The translations under genes and the position numbers were made by a program. The notes beneath the pieces were generated by a model. That model saw only the letters and a list, made by a program, of their open reading frames with translations. It was not told the origin of the DNA and searched no databases. Positions 45,886 to 58,192 of a stretch of 64,000 nt of DNA are shown one piece after another. Source of the stretch: Arcuatula senhousia. Taxonomy: Eukaryota > Mollusca > Bivalvia > Mytilida > Mytilidae. The stretch's first letter is position 1; each line of letters opens with the position of its first letter. The stretch is taken from assembly GCA_963971305.1 (NCBI GenBank), contig OZ020303.1, forward strand, positions 66,216,867-66,280,866. Reading direction: 5' to 3'.

Positions 45886-48800
45886 AGGGAAAATTCGCAA
45901 AAAAATAATTTTTACATATGTTTTTCATCACATTTTACTAAACATAAATATACATGTAAAACTCTTCAATATTCACTAATAAGCGAGTATGAGAGCGTTT
46001 TGTATCGATAAATTAGAACGATGGGTGCGGCCATTTTGTACGGCTAGTAGGCCCTATTGTCACGTGACCATCACTTAATATCCAATAACCACAAAGTACC
46101 AAAACGATAACGACACGCAATGGTCATTTAAAAATGTCTTGCATGATCATGATGATAGTTTGGTTGTTCTACTCAGCGTAGTAACGGTTAAGTGTTACCT
46201 TTAAAGAAAAAGACAGAATTGCATCTTAAAAGGGTCCAGTCTTTAGATTTGCCATCCACTATCAGCAATGTCAAGTATACAAGTTTGTGTGTGAAGACTA
46301 TTTTGAAGCAACATCTTTAGAGGGTGACTTAATAGTAAGCAGTGTTCTTTTGTCCATGAAAAATGTTTATATCTATCTATATACGTCAATAATAATTTCA
46401 TTATTTTTTTAGGCAAACGTTTCTTACATGTTACATTATTACCTAGAATGACCGGGCTAGTATGTAACGGTCAGAATCTTTGCTATAAAAATCGACAAAA
46501 ATATCAGGTTTTTTTTTAAGAATTATAACGGGTGTGCGTAAAATTAAGAATATAACCGAAAGCGGAATAAAACTTTTTGTTTTGTATAAGCGTTTTAACA
46601 CTTCAGTTATATAACTGTGCATTTATACAGAATATTTTTTTTTAATAACTAGTAAATATACATTTTAAAACAGACAACAATTTTTTCTTCATCTTTTTAT
46701 CCATTTCCTATGCATTCCTTAAAAATGCGCAAATGTATTTTTTTAATCTTTAAAGGATTTCTTAAACGTTCATTATAAAGATATATTTATTTTTACCTAT
46801 ATGAAGATAGTAATTCACAGTCGGGGGCAACGTATTTGAACTTGTGACACTCCCAGGTATTACTTACTTCCCGGGGATGGTAATTAACAGGTGGTTGTGT
46901 AATGGTTTATGACAGAAAAAGAGATCATTTGTTTCTGTTAATTATTTATTACAAAGTACAACGGAAGACCTACAATTTATCACTCGTGTCTTTGATTTTT
47001 TGACATCTTTATCTGTGTAAAAATAGTGAAATTGTTCTTCTTCAGGTGATTTTTGAAGTTTTTTTTTACATTTCTCTTTTAAAAAGTAAAACAAAAAAGC
47101 ACACTATACAGAAAACGCTTCGTGTTACCTTCATGTAGACAGCCGTATGAGTATATACCACAATCTTGTGTTCGTATTTTATCACTTGTATTTCTCTGCA
47201 TAAGAAGCCCAAACAATAATATATCCAAAAGACATAATGCCCGATCTTCAAACATTAGGACGTACGGACGGACGTACAAAACCAGACACTATATGTCCTC
47301 CTACTCCTTCTTTCGTAGATGGGGCATAAGATAGACAACCACACCAACAACTTAAGAATGAAATCAATGTAAAAAAGTTCTACATGTCAAACTCTAAACT
47401 TTGTCTGACGCCCGTTTCTAATATCGGTTCCAAAGTAAAAATAAAAGTGCCAATACAAAATTAATAATTTAGATCTTGCGTTTCGTATGAAAGTTAGAAT
47501 ATTTGATTTTTTTTAGGGAGGGGGGCTTTAGATATATATATTTCACTTCGTCCTGTCTTTTTATTTTCGAGAACACTGGAGCCTGGATATTTTTCTAACT
47601 ATAAAATTTCCAGCCAAAAACAACATCTTACCATGCCTTTTTATTTAATTTTGACATCCTGCCTTTTTATTTTTAATTTCACAATAGCCCTCCCATGAAA
47701 ATCCAAAAGTCGCCCCCTTATAATCAGCAACAACAACAAAAACCACATAAATATGACATGAGTTTATGTGAGGTTATGATAATACATTTTATAAGTTAGT
47801 GTCACCACTATAAAAAAAGTATAAGTCATTGAAGGAAAATCTATTCAGAGTCTGTGTCACTAATACACTCTCTAAATCCTTCGTACGTGTCGTATTGTCC
47901 ATCTGCAGAAGGACATTCTTTTCTGATGACAGACACAACACAAGCTGGCAGCACAACACGATGGGTTCTTCCTAAAGGTAGACATATTCTGACCCAACAT
48001 ACAAACTGTCTGTATGCCATATATAAGTCTGCTCTGACTTCAATTAAGAATGTAAAATCAAATAAATGAATGATAATGTATTTAAAAAGTGGTATCTAAA
48101 GTTACCTTGCCTTTACATTATCACTTCCTTGTTTTGTACTGTTAACTTTTTGTTGGCTAAGAATATATATAACTTTTGTTTGATGGGTCAAGAAAAACTC
48201 AATGTTTTCAGTCAATGAAATCTTCGGCAATACCTTATCACTCTGAAAAAAAGGAAACGTCTATTCATATACTTATTTAATAGGACGTCTGGTGCTCTCC
48301 CCCGGTGGCGTTTGTACCACAAGAAACTAATTTAGCTAATTTTCAGCACAACCGCGGGTTTAAACAAACTATCTTGAAGTCGTGGTTGCACCAGGGTCGA
48401 AGATATCGGTGAATAATGTAAACTCGTGGCAGCATAGGCATTGGTTTGCTTTGAAATTCAGACTAGCGATTTATCTCCAACTCTTCTACCTACCGGATTT
48501 CTTCCTCCGTATATTCTGGTTCAAGTTGATACCCCTCCTGACCCAATTCGACCAAATCTGCAGAACTAAAGCTGCTAGCAGACACGTCACTCACGTAATC
48601 AGACATTACAAATATTAAGAAGGGACATTAGAACAAGGTATATTAGAGAGCAATTATTTTTCTCATTCTCTCGAAATTACGATTAATCTTTTTCAAAACC
48701 AAAAACCTTATTAAACCACGTTTAACAATCAGGAGACGAAAGACTCTAAGAAAAGGTAATACCCAGCTGAAGATCACCGTCTCTTCTTTGATCTTTATGA

Positions 48801-49572
48801 GGTGACTATTAGACATGCTTAATTGATTTGAATTAATCCGTTAAACTGATTGATAGCCTTTCAAGGATCAGTTAATCAGTTTAATAGCTGTCTAATGAGA
48901 TTAAAAGGCCGGGGAAAAGGTTTACGTCGAATATACAAAATTCTTACCTGGGGCAAATTACGTAATCACCAATTTGCAATTAACACCTGGGATGTCTGGT
49001 AAGGTGACACCCTGTTGTTTTAAAAAGCGTGATTATCATATGAAAGGAAAAATTTTCAAATCATTTTAACGGTGTAAATTAAAATAGAGTAGTTTATGGA
49101 AAAGCTTAGAATTATGTAGCAGAATTTTAATTATTATCATGATTTAATTATTTAATATTGATGTTTAAAAAAAATCATTAATTAAAAATTTTGTTCGCAA
49201 ATAATGATAAAAATACTTTATATTTGAAAGAAATCTTCATAAGAATTATGCTATTGCGTATCGGTTTATCGTTATTAAATATTTTCTTTTGTTTACCAAT
49301 TAGACCACGCGTCACCACTGTGTTTTATTAAATATAATATCGATATCGATTATATAGCGTTAATCGGATAAAGATGTAATACACAGATATCCGGTCATAT
49401 CCCACAATGCACTCGAGACCATCTCACTGACGTCACTGAGTTACTTTTGAAATCAGAAAATGCCAAATATCTCTGTTATAAATAAGAATTTTTTGAAAAA
49501 AAATTGGATATATATTTTTGATGACATATTCTATCATTTAAGACCATAAGTCAAAATTCGTGAATTTTCCCT
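45886..49572. mobile_element. TTAA-flanked element, copy 1 (Kolobok-like)
   Basis: Ends AGGGAAAATTC and GAATTTTCCCT, each bordered by TTAA (45882-45885 and 49573-49576). TTAA duplication plus a THAP-domain remnant suggests Kolobok; piggyBac also uses TTAA but lacks THAP. No transposase catalytic region was recognised. About 3.69 kb, nested in the MULE-like element. Confidence 0.75.
46150..46345 (+). pseudogene. THAP zinc-finger remnant, copy 1
   Basis: YKFVCEDYFEATSLEGDLI is encoded at about 46273-46330, the C-terminal C-x2-H part of a THAP domain, here with Tyr in place of the zinc-binding His. The upstream part is frame-broken. Better preserved in copy 2. Confidence 0.5.
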
Positions 49573-50599
49573 TTAAGGTAAAACAATTATAGATATGCAA
49601 TATCATTTTAAATTTATAATATTACCCTGTTAATGATCTAATCTAGTTTCTCTGTACCAATGTAATTGGCTGTTTGAGAATAAAGATATCGATAATGAAT
49701 ATTGAAATAATTTGTTGCACTCGATATTTTGCTAATAAGTGTACAACATAATAAAATCTGTTACGGCAAAATAGCCTGTGGGACTATTTTGCCGGTTACG
49801 GCAGAATAGCCTGTGAGGCTATTTTGCCGGTTACGGCAGAATAGCCACCGCCATTTTAAAAATTGAAATTGCATATGATTAAGCACATCAAGATCTACAT
49901 TTCATGTAATGAAGTCAAAGCTGTAGAACCATTTCTTTTAGGAGTTATGGCCCTTAAAGCGTCAAAATTTACCATTTTTCATTACTTTTCCCCTGAATTT
50001 CAAAGATTAACTTGTCTGACACCATACACCCAACTTCAACCAATCTTGGCACAGATGTTTAATAGCATACATGCTGCAATTCTATCGTCGCTGCCATGGG
50101 TAAATTGCAGTTTTTTGCTTATATCTCAAAAATGGTTACAGATATCAAAATTCGGATGGTTATAAAAGTGATCAGCATCTCAAGATCTACCTGCTCTGAA
50201 AGTTTCAAGAAGATCCAACAATTGATGTAGGAGTTATTGCCCTTTTTCTGGATTTTTTCAAAATTTTTCACGTATTTAGCCATATATCTTGAAAACTATA
50301 CAAGATATTTCAAATATTTAAATTGCATAGGGAAAATTCGCAAAAAAATAATTTTTACATATGTTTTTCATCACATTTTACTAAACATAAATATATATGT
50401 AAAACTCTTCAATCTTCACTAATAAGCGAGTATGAGAGCGTTTTGTATCGATAAATTAGAACGATGGGTGCGGCCATTTTGTACGGCTAGTAGGTCCTAT
50501 TGTCACGTGACCATCACCTAATATCCAATAACCACAAAGTACCAAAACGATAACGACACGCAATGGTCAACTCTATCGTCATTTAAAATCATGATGATA

Positions 50600-50790
50600 G
50601 TTTGGTTGTTCTACTCAGCGTAGTAACTTAAGTGTTATTCCGTTTTCCTGACCTAAGGAAAAAGACAGACTTGTATCTTAAATGGGTCCAGTCTTTAGAT
50701 TTGCCATCCACTATCAGCAACTGAATGTCAAGTATACAAGTGTGTGTGTGAAGACCATTTTGAAGCAACATCTTTAGAGGGTGACTTAAT
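50600..50790 (+). pseudogene. THAP zinc-finger remnant, copy 2
   Basis: Three pieces in different frames follow THAP order: GCSTQRSNLS near 50609; RFPDLRKKTDLYLKWVQSLD at 50641-50700 (FP and W signature positions); then VYKCVCEDHFEATSLEGDL at about 50733-50790 with the C-x2-H pair (CEDH). Two frame breaks and a stop make it dead. THAP domains are typical of P-type and Kolobok transposases. Confidence 0.6.
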
Positions 50791-52750
50791 AGTAAGCAGT
50801 GTTCTTTTGTCCATGAAAAATGTTTATATCTATCTATATTTGTCAATAATAATTTCATTATTTTTATAGTCAAACGTTTCTTACATGTTACATTATTACC
50901 TAGAATGCCGGGCTAGTATGTAACAGTCGGAATCTTTGCTATAAAAATCCACAAATCAACAAGACAAAAATATCAGTTTTGTTTTAAAAAAAGAATTATA
51001 ACGGGTGTGCGTAAAATTAAGAATATAACCGAAAGCGGAATAAAACATATCTTTTTGTTTTGTATAAGCGTTTTAACACTTCAAAAAACTGCGCATTTAT
51101 TTAGAATGTTTGTTTAATAACTAGTAAATATACATTTTAAAACAGACAACAATTTTTTCTTCATTTTTTTATCCATTCCCTATGCATTCCTTAAAAATGC
51201 GCAAATCTATTTTTTTATTATCTTTAAAGGATTTCTTAAGCGTTCATTATATAGAAGATAATATTATTTTTACCTATATGAAGATAGTAATTCACAGTCG
51301 GGGGCAACGTATTTAAACTTGTGACACTCCCAGGTATTACTTACTTCACGGGGATGGTAATTAACAGGTGGTTGTGTAATGGTTTATGACAGAAAAAGAG
51401 ATCATTTGTTTCTGTTAATTATTTATTACAAAGTACAACGGAAGACCTACAATTTATCACTCGTGTCTTTGATTTTCGACATCTTTATCTGTGTAAAAAT
51501 AGTGAAATTGTTCTTCTTCAGGTGATTTTTGAAGTTTTTTTTTACATTTCTCGTTTAAAAAGTAAAACAAAAAAGCACTTTTTGTTTAAAAAGTAAAACA
51601 AAAAAGCACACTATACAGAAAACGCTCATGTTACCTTCATGTAGACAGCCGTATGAGTATATACCACAATCTTGTGTTCGTAAGATTATAAAACGTATAA
51701 ATATTTTATGACTTGTATTGCTCTGCATAAGAAGCCCAAACAATAATATATCCAAAAAGACATAATGCCCGATCTTCAAACATTAGGACGTACGGACGGA
51801 AGTACAGAACCAGACACTATATGTCCCCCTACTCCTTCTTTCGTAGATGGGGCATAAGATAGACAACCACACCAACAACTTTAGAATGAAATCAATGTAA
51901 AAAAAAATCTACCTGTCAAACTCTAAACTTCGTCTGACGCCCGTTTCTAATATTTAAAATGTCAGATCGGTTCCAAAGTAAACTGAGAATGCGAAGTGTA
52001 CAGCAAAAATAAAAGTGCCAATACAAAATTAATAATTAAGATCTTGCGTTTCGTATGAAAGTTAGAATATTTGATTTTTTTTGGGAGGGGGGCTTTAGAT
52101 ATATATATTTCACTTCGTCCTGCCTTTTTATTTTCGAGAACGGTGGAGCCTGGATATTTTTCTAACTATAAAATTTTCAGCCAAAAACAACATCCTACCA
52201 TGCCTTTTTATTTAATTTTGACATCCTGCCTTTTTATTTTTTATTTCACAATAGCCCTCCCATGAAAATCCAATGGTCGCCCCCTTATAATCAGCAACAA
52301 CAACAACAAAAACCACACAAATAAAAGATGAAATGAGTTTATATGAGGTTATGCTAATACATTTTATAAGTTATGAATGGAAAACAAATTTTAACTAAGC
52401 TTAGACTAAGTGTCACCACTATAAAAAAAAAGTATAAGTCATTGAAGGAAAATCTATTCAGAGTCTGTCACTAATACACTCTCTAAATCCTTCGTACGTA
52501 TTGTCCATCTGCAGAAGAACATTCTTTTCTACTGATGACAGACACAACACAAGCTGGCAGCAAAACACGATGTGTTCTTCCTAAAGGTAGACATATTCTG
52601 ACCCAACATACAAACTGTCTGTATGCCATAAGCAATTAAGATTGTAACATCAAATAAATAAATGATAATGTATTTAAAAGTGGTAGCCTTTACATTATTA
52701 CTTCCTTGTTTTGTACTGATATTTTTTTGTTGGCTAAGAGTATATATAAC

Positions 52751-52790
52751 CATAGATCTGTATATTTATTTATATATATACAGGTCTATG
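52751..52790. mobile_element. 40-bp palindromic insertion with 7-bp TSD
   Basis: CATAGATCTGTATAT...ATATACAGGTCTATG folds on itself. ATATAAC flanks both sides (52744-52750 and 52791-52797). The matching place in copy 1 of the TTAA element (about 48165-48175) has the empty site. Confidence 0.7.
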
Positions 52791-54612
52791 ATATAACTTT
52801 TGTTTGATGGGTCAAGAAAAACTCAATGTTTTCAATCAGTGAAATCTTCGGCAATACCTTATCACTCTGGAAAAAAAGTAAACGTCTATTCATATACCTA
52901 TTTAATAGGACGTCTGGTGCTCTCCCCCGGTGGCGTTTGTACCACAAGAAACTAATATAACTAGTTTTCAGCACAACCGCGGGTTTAAACAAACCATCTT
53001 GAAGTCGTGGTTGCACCAGGGTCGAAGATATCGGTGAATAATGTAAACTGGTGGCAGCATAGGCATTCTGCGAGCAAGGGCATTGGCTCATAGCGATCGG
53101 AACATTTGCACCATTGAGTGGAAAATTGGGTTGCTTTGAAATTCAGTCTAGCGATTTATCTCCAACTCTTCTATCTACCGGATTTCTTCCTCCGTATATT
53201 CTGGTTCAAGTTGATGCCCCTCCTGACCCAATTCGACCAAATCTGCAGAACTAATACTGCTAGCAGACACGTCAAATATTACAAATATTTTGAAGGGACA
53301 TTGGTGCTGAAGGTATATTATATAGCAATTATTTTTCTCATTCTCTCGAAATTACGATTAGTTTTATACAAAACCAAAAACCTTATTAAAACCCGTTTAA
53401 CAATCAGGAGACGAAAGAGCTGAAGATCACCGTCTCTTCTTTGATCTTTATGAGGTGACTATTATACATGCTTAATTGATTTGAATTAATCCGTTAAAAA
53501 CTGATAGCCTTTCAATGGTCAGTTAATCAGTTTTATAGCTGTCTAATGAGATTAAAAGGCCGGGGAAAAGGTTCACGTCGAATATACAAAATTCTTACCT
53601 GGGGCAAATTACGTAATCACCAATTTGCAATTAACACCTGGGATGTCTGGCCAGGTGACACCTTGTTGTTTTAAAAAGCGTGATTATCATATGAAAGGGA
53701 AAATTTTCAAATCATTTTAACGATGTTAATTAAAATAGAGTAATTATGGAAAAGATTAGAATTATGTAACAGAATTTTAATAATATTGATGTTTAAAACA
53801 ATCATTAATTAAAAATTTTGTGAGCAAAAAAATGATAAAAAATACTTTTATATTTGAAAGAAATCTTCATAATAATTATGTTATTGCGTATCGGTTTATC
53901 GTCATTAAATATTTTCTTTTGTTTACCAATTAGACCACGCGTCACCACTGTGTTTTATTAGATATAATATCGATATCGATTATATAGCGTTAATCGGATA
54001 AAGCTGCAATACACAGATATCCGGTCATATCCCATAATGCACTCGAAACCATCTCACTGACGTCACTGAGTTACTTTTGAAATCAGAAAATGCCAAATAT
54101 CTCTGTTATGAATAAGAATTTTTTGAAAAAAATTTGGATATATATTTTTGATGACATATTCTATCATTTAAGACCATAAGTCAAAATTCGTGAATTTTCC
54201 CTTTAAGCACTTCGAGATCTACATTAAATGTATTTAGGTTAAAGCGGTAGGACCATTTCTTTTAGGAGTTTATATTGTCTTTAAAACAACAAAAATTATC
54301 ATTTTTCATTACTTTTCCCCTGAATTTCAAAGATTAACTTGTCTGACTCTTTTAGACCAACTGCATCTTAACTTGGCACACTTGTTTAATAGCTTATATG
54401 CTACAACTCTATCATTCGGATTTATATGTTTTTAAATTTTTCCAATATTAATAATCAATGATTGTTTAAAACACCAGGTGTCTGCCATTGCAATCCACAT
54501 GGTCAATTTCCTGGTGCCCTTTGGAAGGGAGATATTTTCATCACATGTTGTTTTTGACATTCTTATATTTGATTCAAATCATGGAATTCTATGTAATGAT
54601 AAACTACTTTTT

Positions 54613-55604
54613 AGCTCACCTGTCCAAAGGCCATGTGAGCTATTGCCATCAATTGGCGTCCGTCGTTGTCGTCCGTCGTCGTTGTCGTTTACTTTTCTTC
54701 AAACTTCTTCTCCTCTGAAACGGCTGCACAGATTCAAACCAAATTTGGTCTGGTGGTACTTTAGGGTATCTCCCACAGAACTGATGTGGGGAGTTTTGAT
54801 TCGTCGAAAAACATAGCCGCCGTAGCTAAAAATAGACCAAGGGGGTCAGACTACTGTTTTTAGCTTGTTACATTTTCAAAAAGTATGTGAGATAGATGAA
54901 ATCTGATGCCACCCTTCTGCTTCAGCATCAGAAGTTCTACAAAAGTCTCCATTTTGTCCAAGTTGTCAGATGACCCCTTATAGGGGTTACAGCCCCTTAA
55001 AGGTGAAAAATAGCATTTTTGCCCTATAGTATGAAATCTATTGCAGATAGAGAAAAGTTGTTGCTTGATTAATGTTTAGCTTATTAAGCTCTACAAAAGT
55101 CTCCTAATGGTTGAAGTTGTTAAATGACCCCTTATAGTGGTTATAGCCCCTTAAATAACATTTTTTCATGTTTTTGCCCTATTGAATTAAAACTGTTGCA
55201 GATAGAGAGAAGCTGTTGCTTGCTTAAATGTTCATCTCATTTAGCTCTACAAAATTCTCCATAGGATCGAAGTCGTCTGATTACCCCTTATAGGGGTTAT
55301 GGCCCCTAAAATAACGTTTTTCATGTTTGGGGCCTACAAAATGAAACTATAGTAGATACAGAAAAGCTGTTGCTTTTCTCTATCTACTATAGTTTCTTAC
55401 TGTTGCTTTTCTCTATCTATTATAGTTTCATTCCGTAGGCCCCAAACATGAAAAACGTTTTTTCATGTTTTGGGCCTACAGAATGAAAACTATAGTAGAT
55501 AGAGAAAAGCTGTTGCTTGTCAGCTCATTTAGCTCTACAAAAGTCTTTATAGGGTTCGACATCAAGACCAGGTGAGCGATTCAGACTCCTGGGAGCCTCT
55601 TGTT
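54613..55604 (+). mobile_element. HINE-like element, family A, with internal inversion
   Basis: AGCTCACCTGTCC to CCAGGTGAGCGATTCAG, then CTCCTGGGAG and CTCTTGTT. The empty site in copy 1 (CTTTTTAAATG at about 43891-43901) shows that it inserted after T5 with no target-site duplication. The core has about four units, and part of one is inverted (55315-55530), making a hairpin around GCCCCAAACATGAAAAACG. Confidence 0.75.
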
Positions 55605-55638
55605 AAATGTTGAGATGTTACTCCATGAAACAAGTATA

Positions 55639-55844
55639 CTGTAAAAGGGGATGATTTCGCGTGGTTTAAATTTCGCGTTTTCAGTACTAAAATGCATTCG
55701 TGAGTTGTCAATTTCGCGTTTTATTGGATTGTTGAATATTGGGCTCTTATTAATGAAATTTACGCCAGGGGATATTTCCGTGAATTTGTTATGATCGCGA
55801 AATTAGCGAAAATAAATCCCTCGCGAAAATTTCCCCTTTTACAG
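55639..55844. mobile_element. MITE with TA target site, 206 bp
   Basis: Ends CTGTAAAAGGGGATGATTTC and GAAAATTTCCCCTTTTACAG, TA on both sides (55637-55638 and 55845-55846). Interior contains repeated TTTCGCG/CGCGAAA. Absent at the matching place in duplicated copy 1. Tc1/mariner-type. Confidence 0.8.
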
Positions 55845-56328
55845 TATACAGTATAAGAAAATGAACAGTTTGATTGACACAAACCTACATATATGTATTC
55901 TTAGCATATAAACTGTAGCTAAGAAAATTTAATGTGCAAAAATTGTCCACAACAGATTTTGCTACATGCATACAGAGTTTCAGCTTTCAACTCCCCTGCA
56001 TCTGCAGAAGCAGACATAGGTAGTAATTTCTGGCAACTGTGTTAACATTTTTGTAAGACTTGTGTGGAAAATTTGGTAAACAGACCCATGTGGGTTTTAG
56101 TCACAATGTCATGTAAACCTAACCCACATTTTCAAGCTTCAATGACTGTGAACCGGTTTATTTTTGGGCCTTAACTTCTTTGTAGTTGTGTGGAAAATGA
56201 ATCACTTGAAATGTATTAAACCAAGGCAACTGATATTTAGTATAGAAACACTTAGGTGAATGGTCTATAAATGTACAATGGTCCTAATGCTTTGTGACCT
56301 TGACTAAACGACTTTTCTTAGCTTTCCT

Positions 56329-57273
56329 GGGCCAAAGGGTCATGTGAGCTATTGCCTTGATTTTTTCAAAGGTTAACTTCTTTAGATCTGACACCATAAG
56401 TCCAATTGCATCCAAACTTTATGCAGATGTTTATTTGCATGGGTGTTTGGGTACTTTATTCGTAAAAAGACATGGCAACCATGGTAAAACATAGAACATG
56501 GAGGTAAACTGTATTTTTTGCAAATAACTCAAAAACAGTCACAGATAATTCAAAATTCTGGCGATTTAAAGTGATAAGCACCTCAAGATCTACCTGCCCT
56601 GCAATTTCGAAGAAGATCCAACCACCCATGCAGGAGTTATTGCCCTTTTCCTTTATAGTTTTACAAATTTAGCAAAGTTTTAGTTTAGCTCAATATCTGG
56701 AAAACTGTAATAGCTTTATATCTGGAAAACTATAAAAGATATTTTAGAATTTTTAAAATTGTATATTGTTGAGCAAATTAAATCTAAAAAGTGATTAACA
56801 GTCTAAATACTATGACTATTCCTATAGAAGTTATTCCCCTTAGAACGTTACATCGAAATTGACCATTATAACATGTAACAGCCTATCTCCATTACATTGA
56901 AAAATGTAAAAGCTAGAGAAAATTTTTAATTACAATATTGTTAAGTTAATTATATCCCTACGAAAATTCAATATAAGGAAGTTTTTTATTGTCCCCTTAT
57001 AGGAGTTATGGCCCCTAAAATATCTAAATAACTGTTTATGCCTTATACATGTAGCTGGCAAACTGTATCTAAAAGTGACTGTCATACTTTAAACGTTTTT
57101 GATTGCTCAAATGTTAAACTAACTGAGCTATACACTTTTATACATAAGGTTAATCGATGTTGTCAGATGACCCCTTATTAAACTTATATCATTTTTAATT
57201 TCAATAAAGGTGTTTTCCTTGTAGCCTAAAAATTCAGGCATCTAAGACAGGCGAGTGATGGGGCTTCTTGTTT
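56329..57273 (+). mobile_element. HINE-like sequence, diverged, with CTTGTT end
   Basis: GGGCCAAAGGGTCATGTGAG head (shared with copy 1 of the duplicated segment) and a tail AGACAGGCGAGTGATGGGGC followed by TTCTTGTTT at 57265-57273. The core has diverged units of the CAAGATCTACCTGCC / GGAGTTATTGCCC type. Non-coding. Confidence 0.55.
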
Positions 57274-58192
57274 GATGATGCTTACTTTATTGTATGACGT
57301 TTGTTTTACCGTATTTTGCACGCTTCAACGACCCTGTGAACTAATGCCTTTTATTTGAGGGGTGGTGGTAAACTTCTTTGTAAGACTTGTGTTGAAAAGG
57401 ACTCATTTGAAAAGTAAATTACTTAGGTTTCTGATGTTTGGTATACAGACACTTGTTTTTGGTCTACAGTTCTGTCACCAAGCCTTATGACTTATAATAT
57501 TAATGTCCCTATTATGTTTTCACAGCCGTGTTGTGTTTTGTGTTACTTCGCTATCATGGAAGAATGGAAGACACGATGGAGAAACTACGCCACACATGGA
57601 TTCGTACACACACAAAAATGGCCGAAAAATCTTCGCTTCAAGGAAGAAAACTATTCATTTACTACAAGTTTTTACATGGCAATTGCTAAGATACCTAGCC
57701 CATCGTATTCCTAGCCACCCAAATATGCTAGACAATTTATAATTTGTTGAGATCAAGCAATTTCTTCAAGTACCTCGACACAGTTGCAATTTCGCATTCT
57801 TGTCAATAAAGGTCTTTTATGGACATATTTTATTTTAATTGCACGATTCTTTGAATAAAAGCATTTTATGGTGGTTTGCTTACCGTTTTTCAAACATTTT
57901 AGGCCGTAAAACATTACCGAAACAGGTAATAACAAATAAAATGCAATCTGTCGCACATACAAAAAATAACGATATAGGCCACATTTTTGTATAAGGTTTA
58001 TGCTGTATTGGCCTTCGATCGAGTCTTGCATTGCCAACATAGCTAACATCAACACTAAACTGTAGCATCACTTGCTTGTAAATCCCAGGATTCATGTAAA
58101 TGTGAATTTAAGAAAGACAAAAACATCAAAAACAAAGAAAAATAGACAATTAACGCTGAGAACAATGTTATGGAAGCTGGATATTTCATTAT
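57274..58192. other. Intergenic, one short peptide-like relic
   Basis: No gene with splice structure. A GC-richer patch at 57540-57700 has two short overlapping frames without domain signals. The minus-strand relic at 58036-58095 is listed separately. Confidence 0.4.
58036..58095 (-). pseudogene. MNPG-peptide relic, minus strand
   Basis: The minus strand reads MNPGIYKQVMLQFSV from ATG 58095. The same start, MNPGFYKQVILQF, occurs on the plus strand at 62399, about 4.3 kb away and inverted, and the similarity covers about 70 bases. Family not recognised; conservation at the protein level hints at a coding exon carried by a repeat. Confidence 0.4.

Larger units (their letters stand above)
45208..49852. 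mobile_element. MULE-like element, 9-bp TSD, itself interrupted
   Basis: Starts GGCCGTGGCTATTTTGCCGT and ends with the inverted CGGCAGAATAGCCACCGCC. ATTTTAAAA flanks both sides (45199-45207 and 49853-49861), a 9-bp duplication typical of Mutator-like elements. The ends are built from repeated GGCTATTTTGCCG / CGGCAAAATAGCC palindromes, two at the left and about five at the right. Without the inner TTAA element it is about 950 bp and non-coding. Confidence 0.8.
50329..54202. mobile_element. TTAA element, copy 2 (Kolobok-like)
   Basis: About 3.87 kb, same orientation and near-identical plan to 45886-49572 with small indels. Right end GAATTTTCCCT then TTAA (54203-54206); the left border reads TTGCAT then AGGGAAAATTC, so the left TTAA is lost. 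Compared with copy 1 it has a 31-bp tandem duplication near 51545-51610 and a 40-bp palindromic insertion at 52751. Confidence 0.75.
44772..54420 (+). mobile_element. HINE-like family A copy split by nested transposons
   Basis: The head AGCTCACCTGACCCGAAGAG and core run to 45207, continue at 49862-50328 (AAGCACATCAAGATCTAC, CCTGAATTTCAAAGATTAAC) and again at 54207-54420. The two gaps are filled by separate transposons. Inserted after a T run in the duplicated segment; copy 2 lacks it at the matching place (56640). The 3' terminus is missing. Confidence 0.65.
54424..56640 (+). repeat. Duplicated segment, copy 2 (two insertions)
   Basis: Homologous to 43697-44771 but enlarged by a HINE-like element (54613-55604) and a TA-site MITE (55639-55844). 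Divergence is about that of neighbouring repeats; no gene is included. Confidence 0.8.

Noticed and set aside
52786..53091. 101-codon minus-strand frame in a TTAA element
   Set aside because: The matching region of the other TTAA copy is broken by indels, and no transposase motif was seen, so a coding claim is not supported.
57487..57742. Two overlapping 75-79-codon frames
   Set aside because: No splice sites, domain or repeat family supports either; they share the same bases in different registers.
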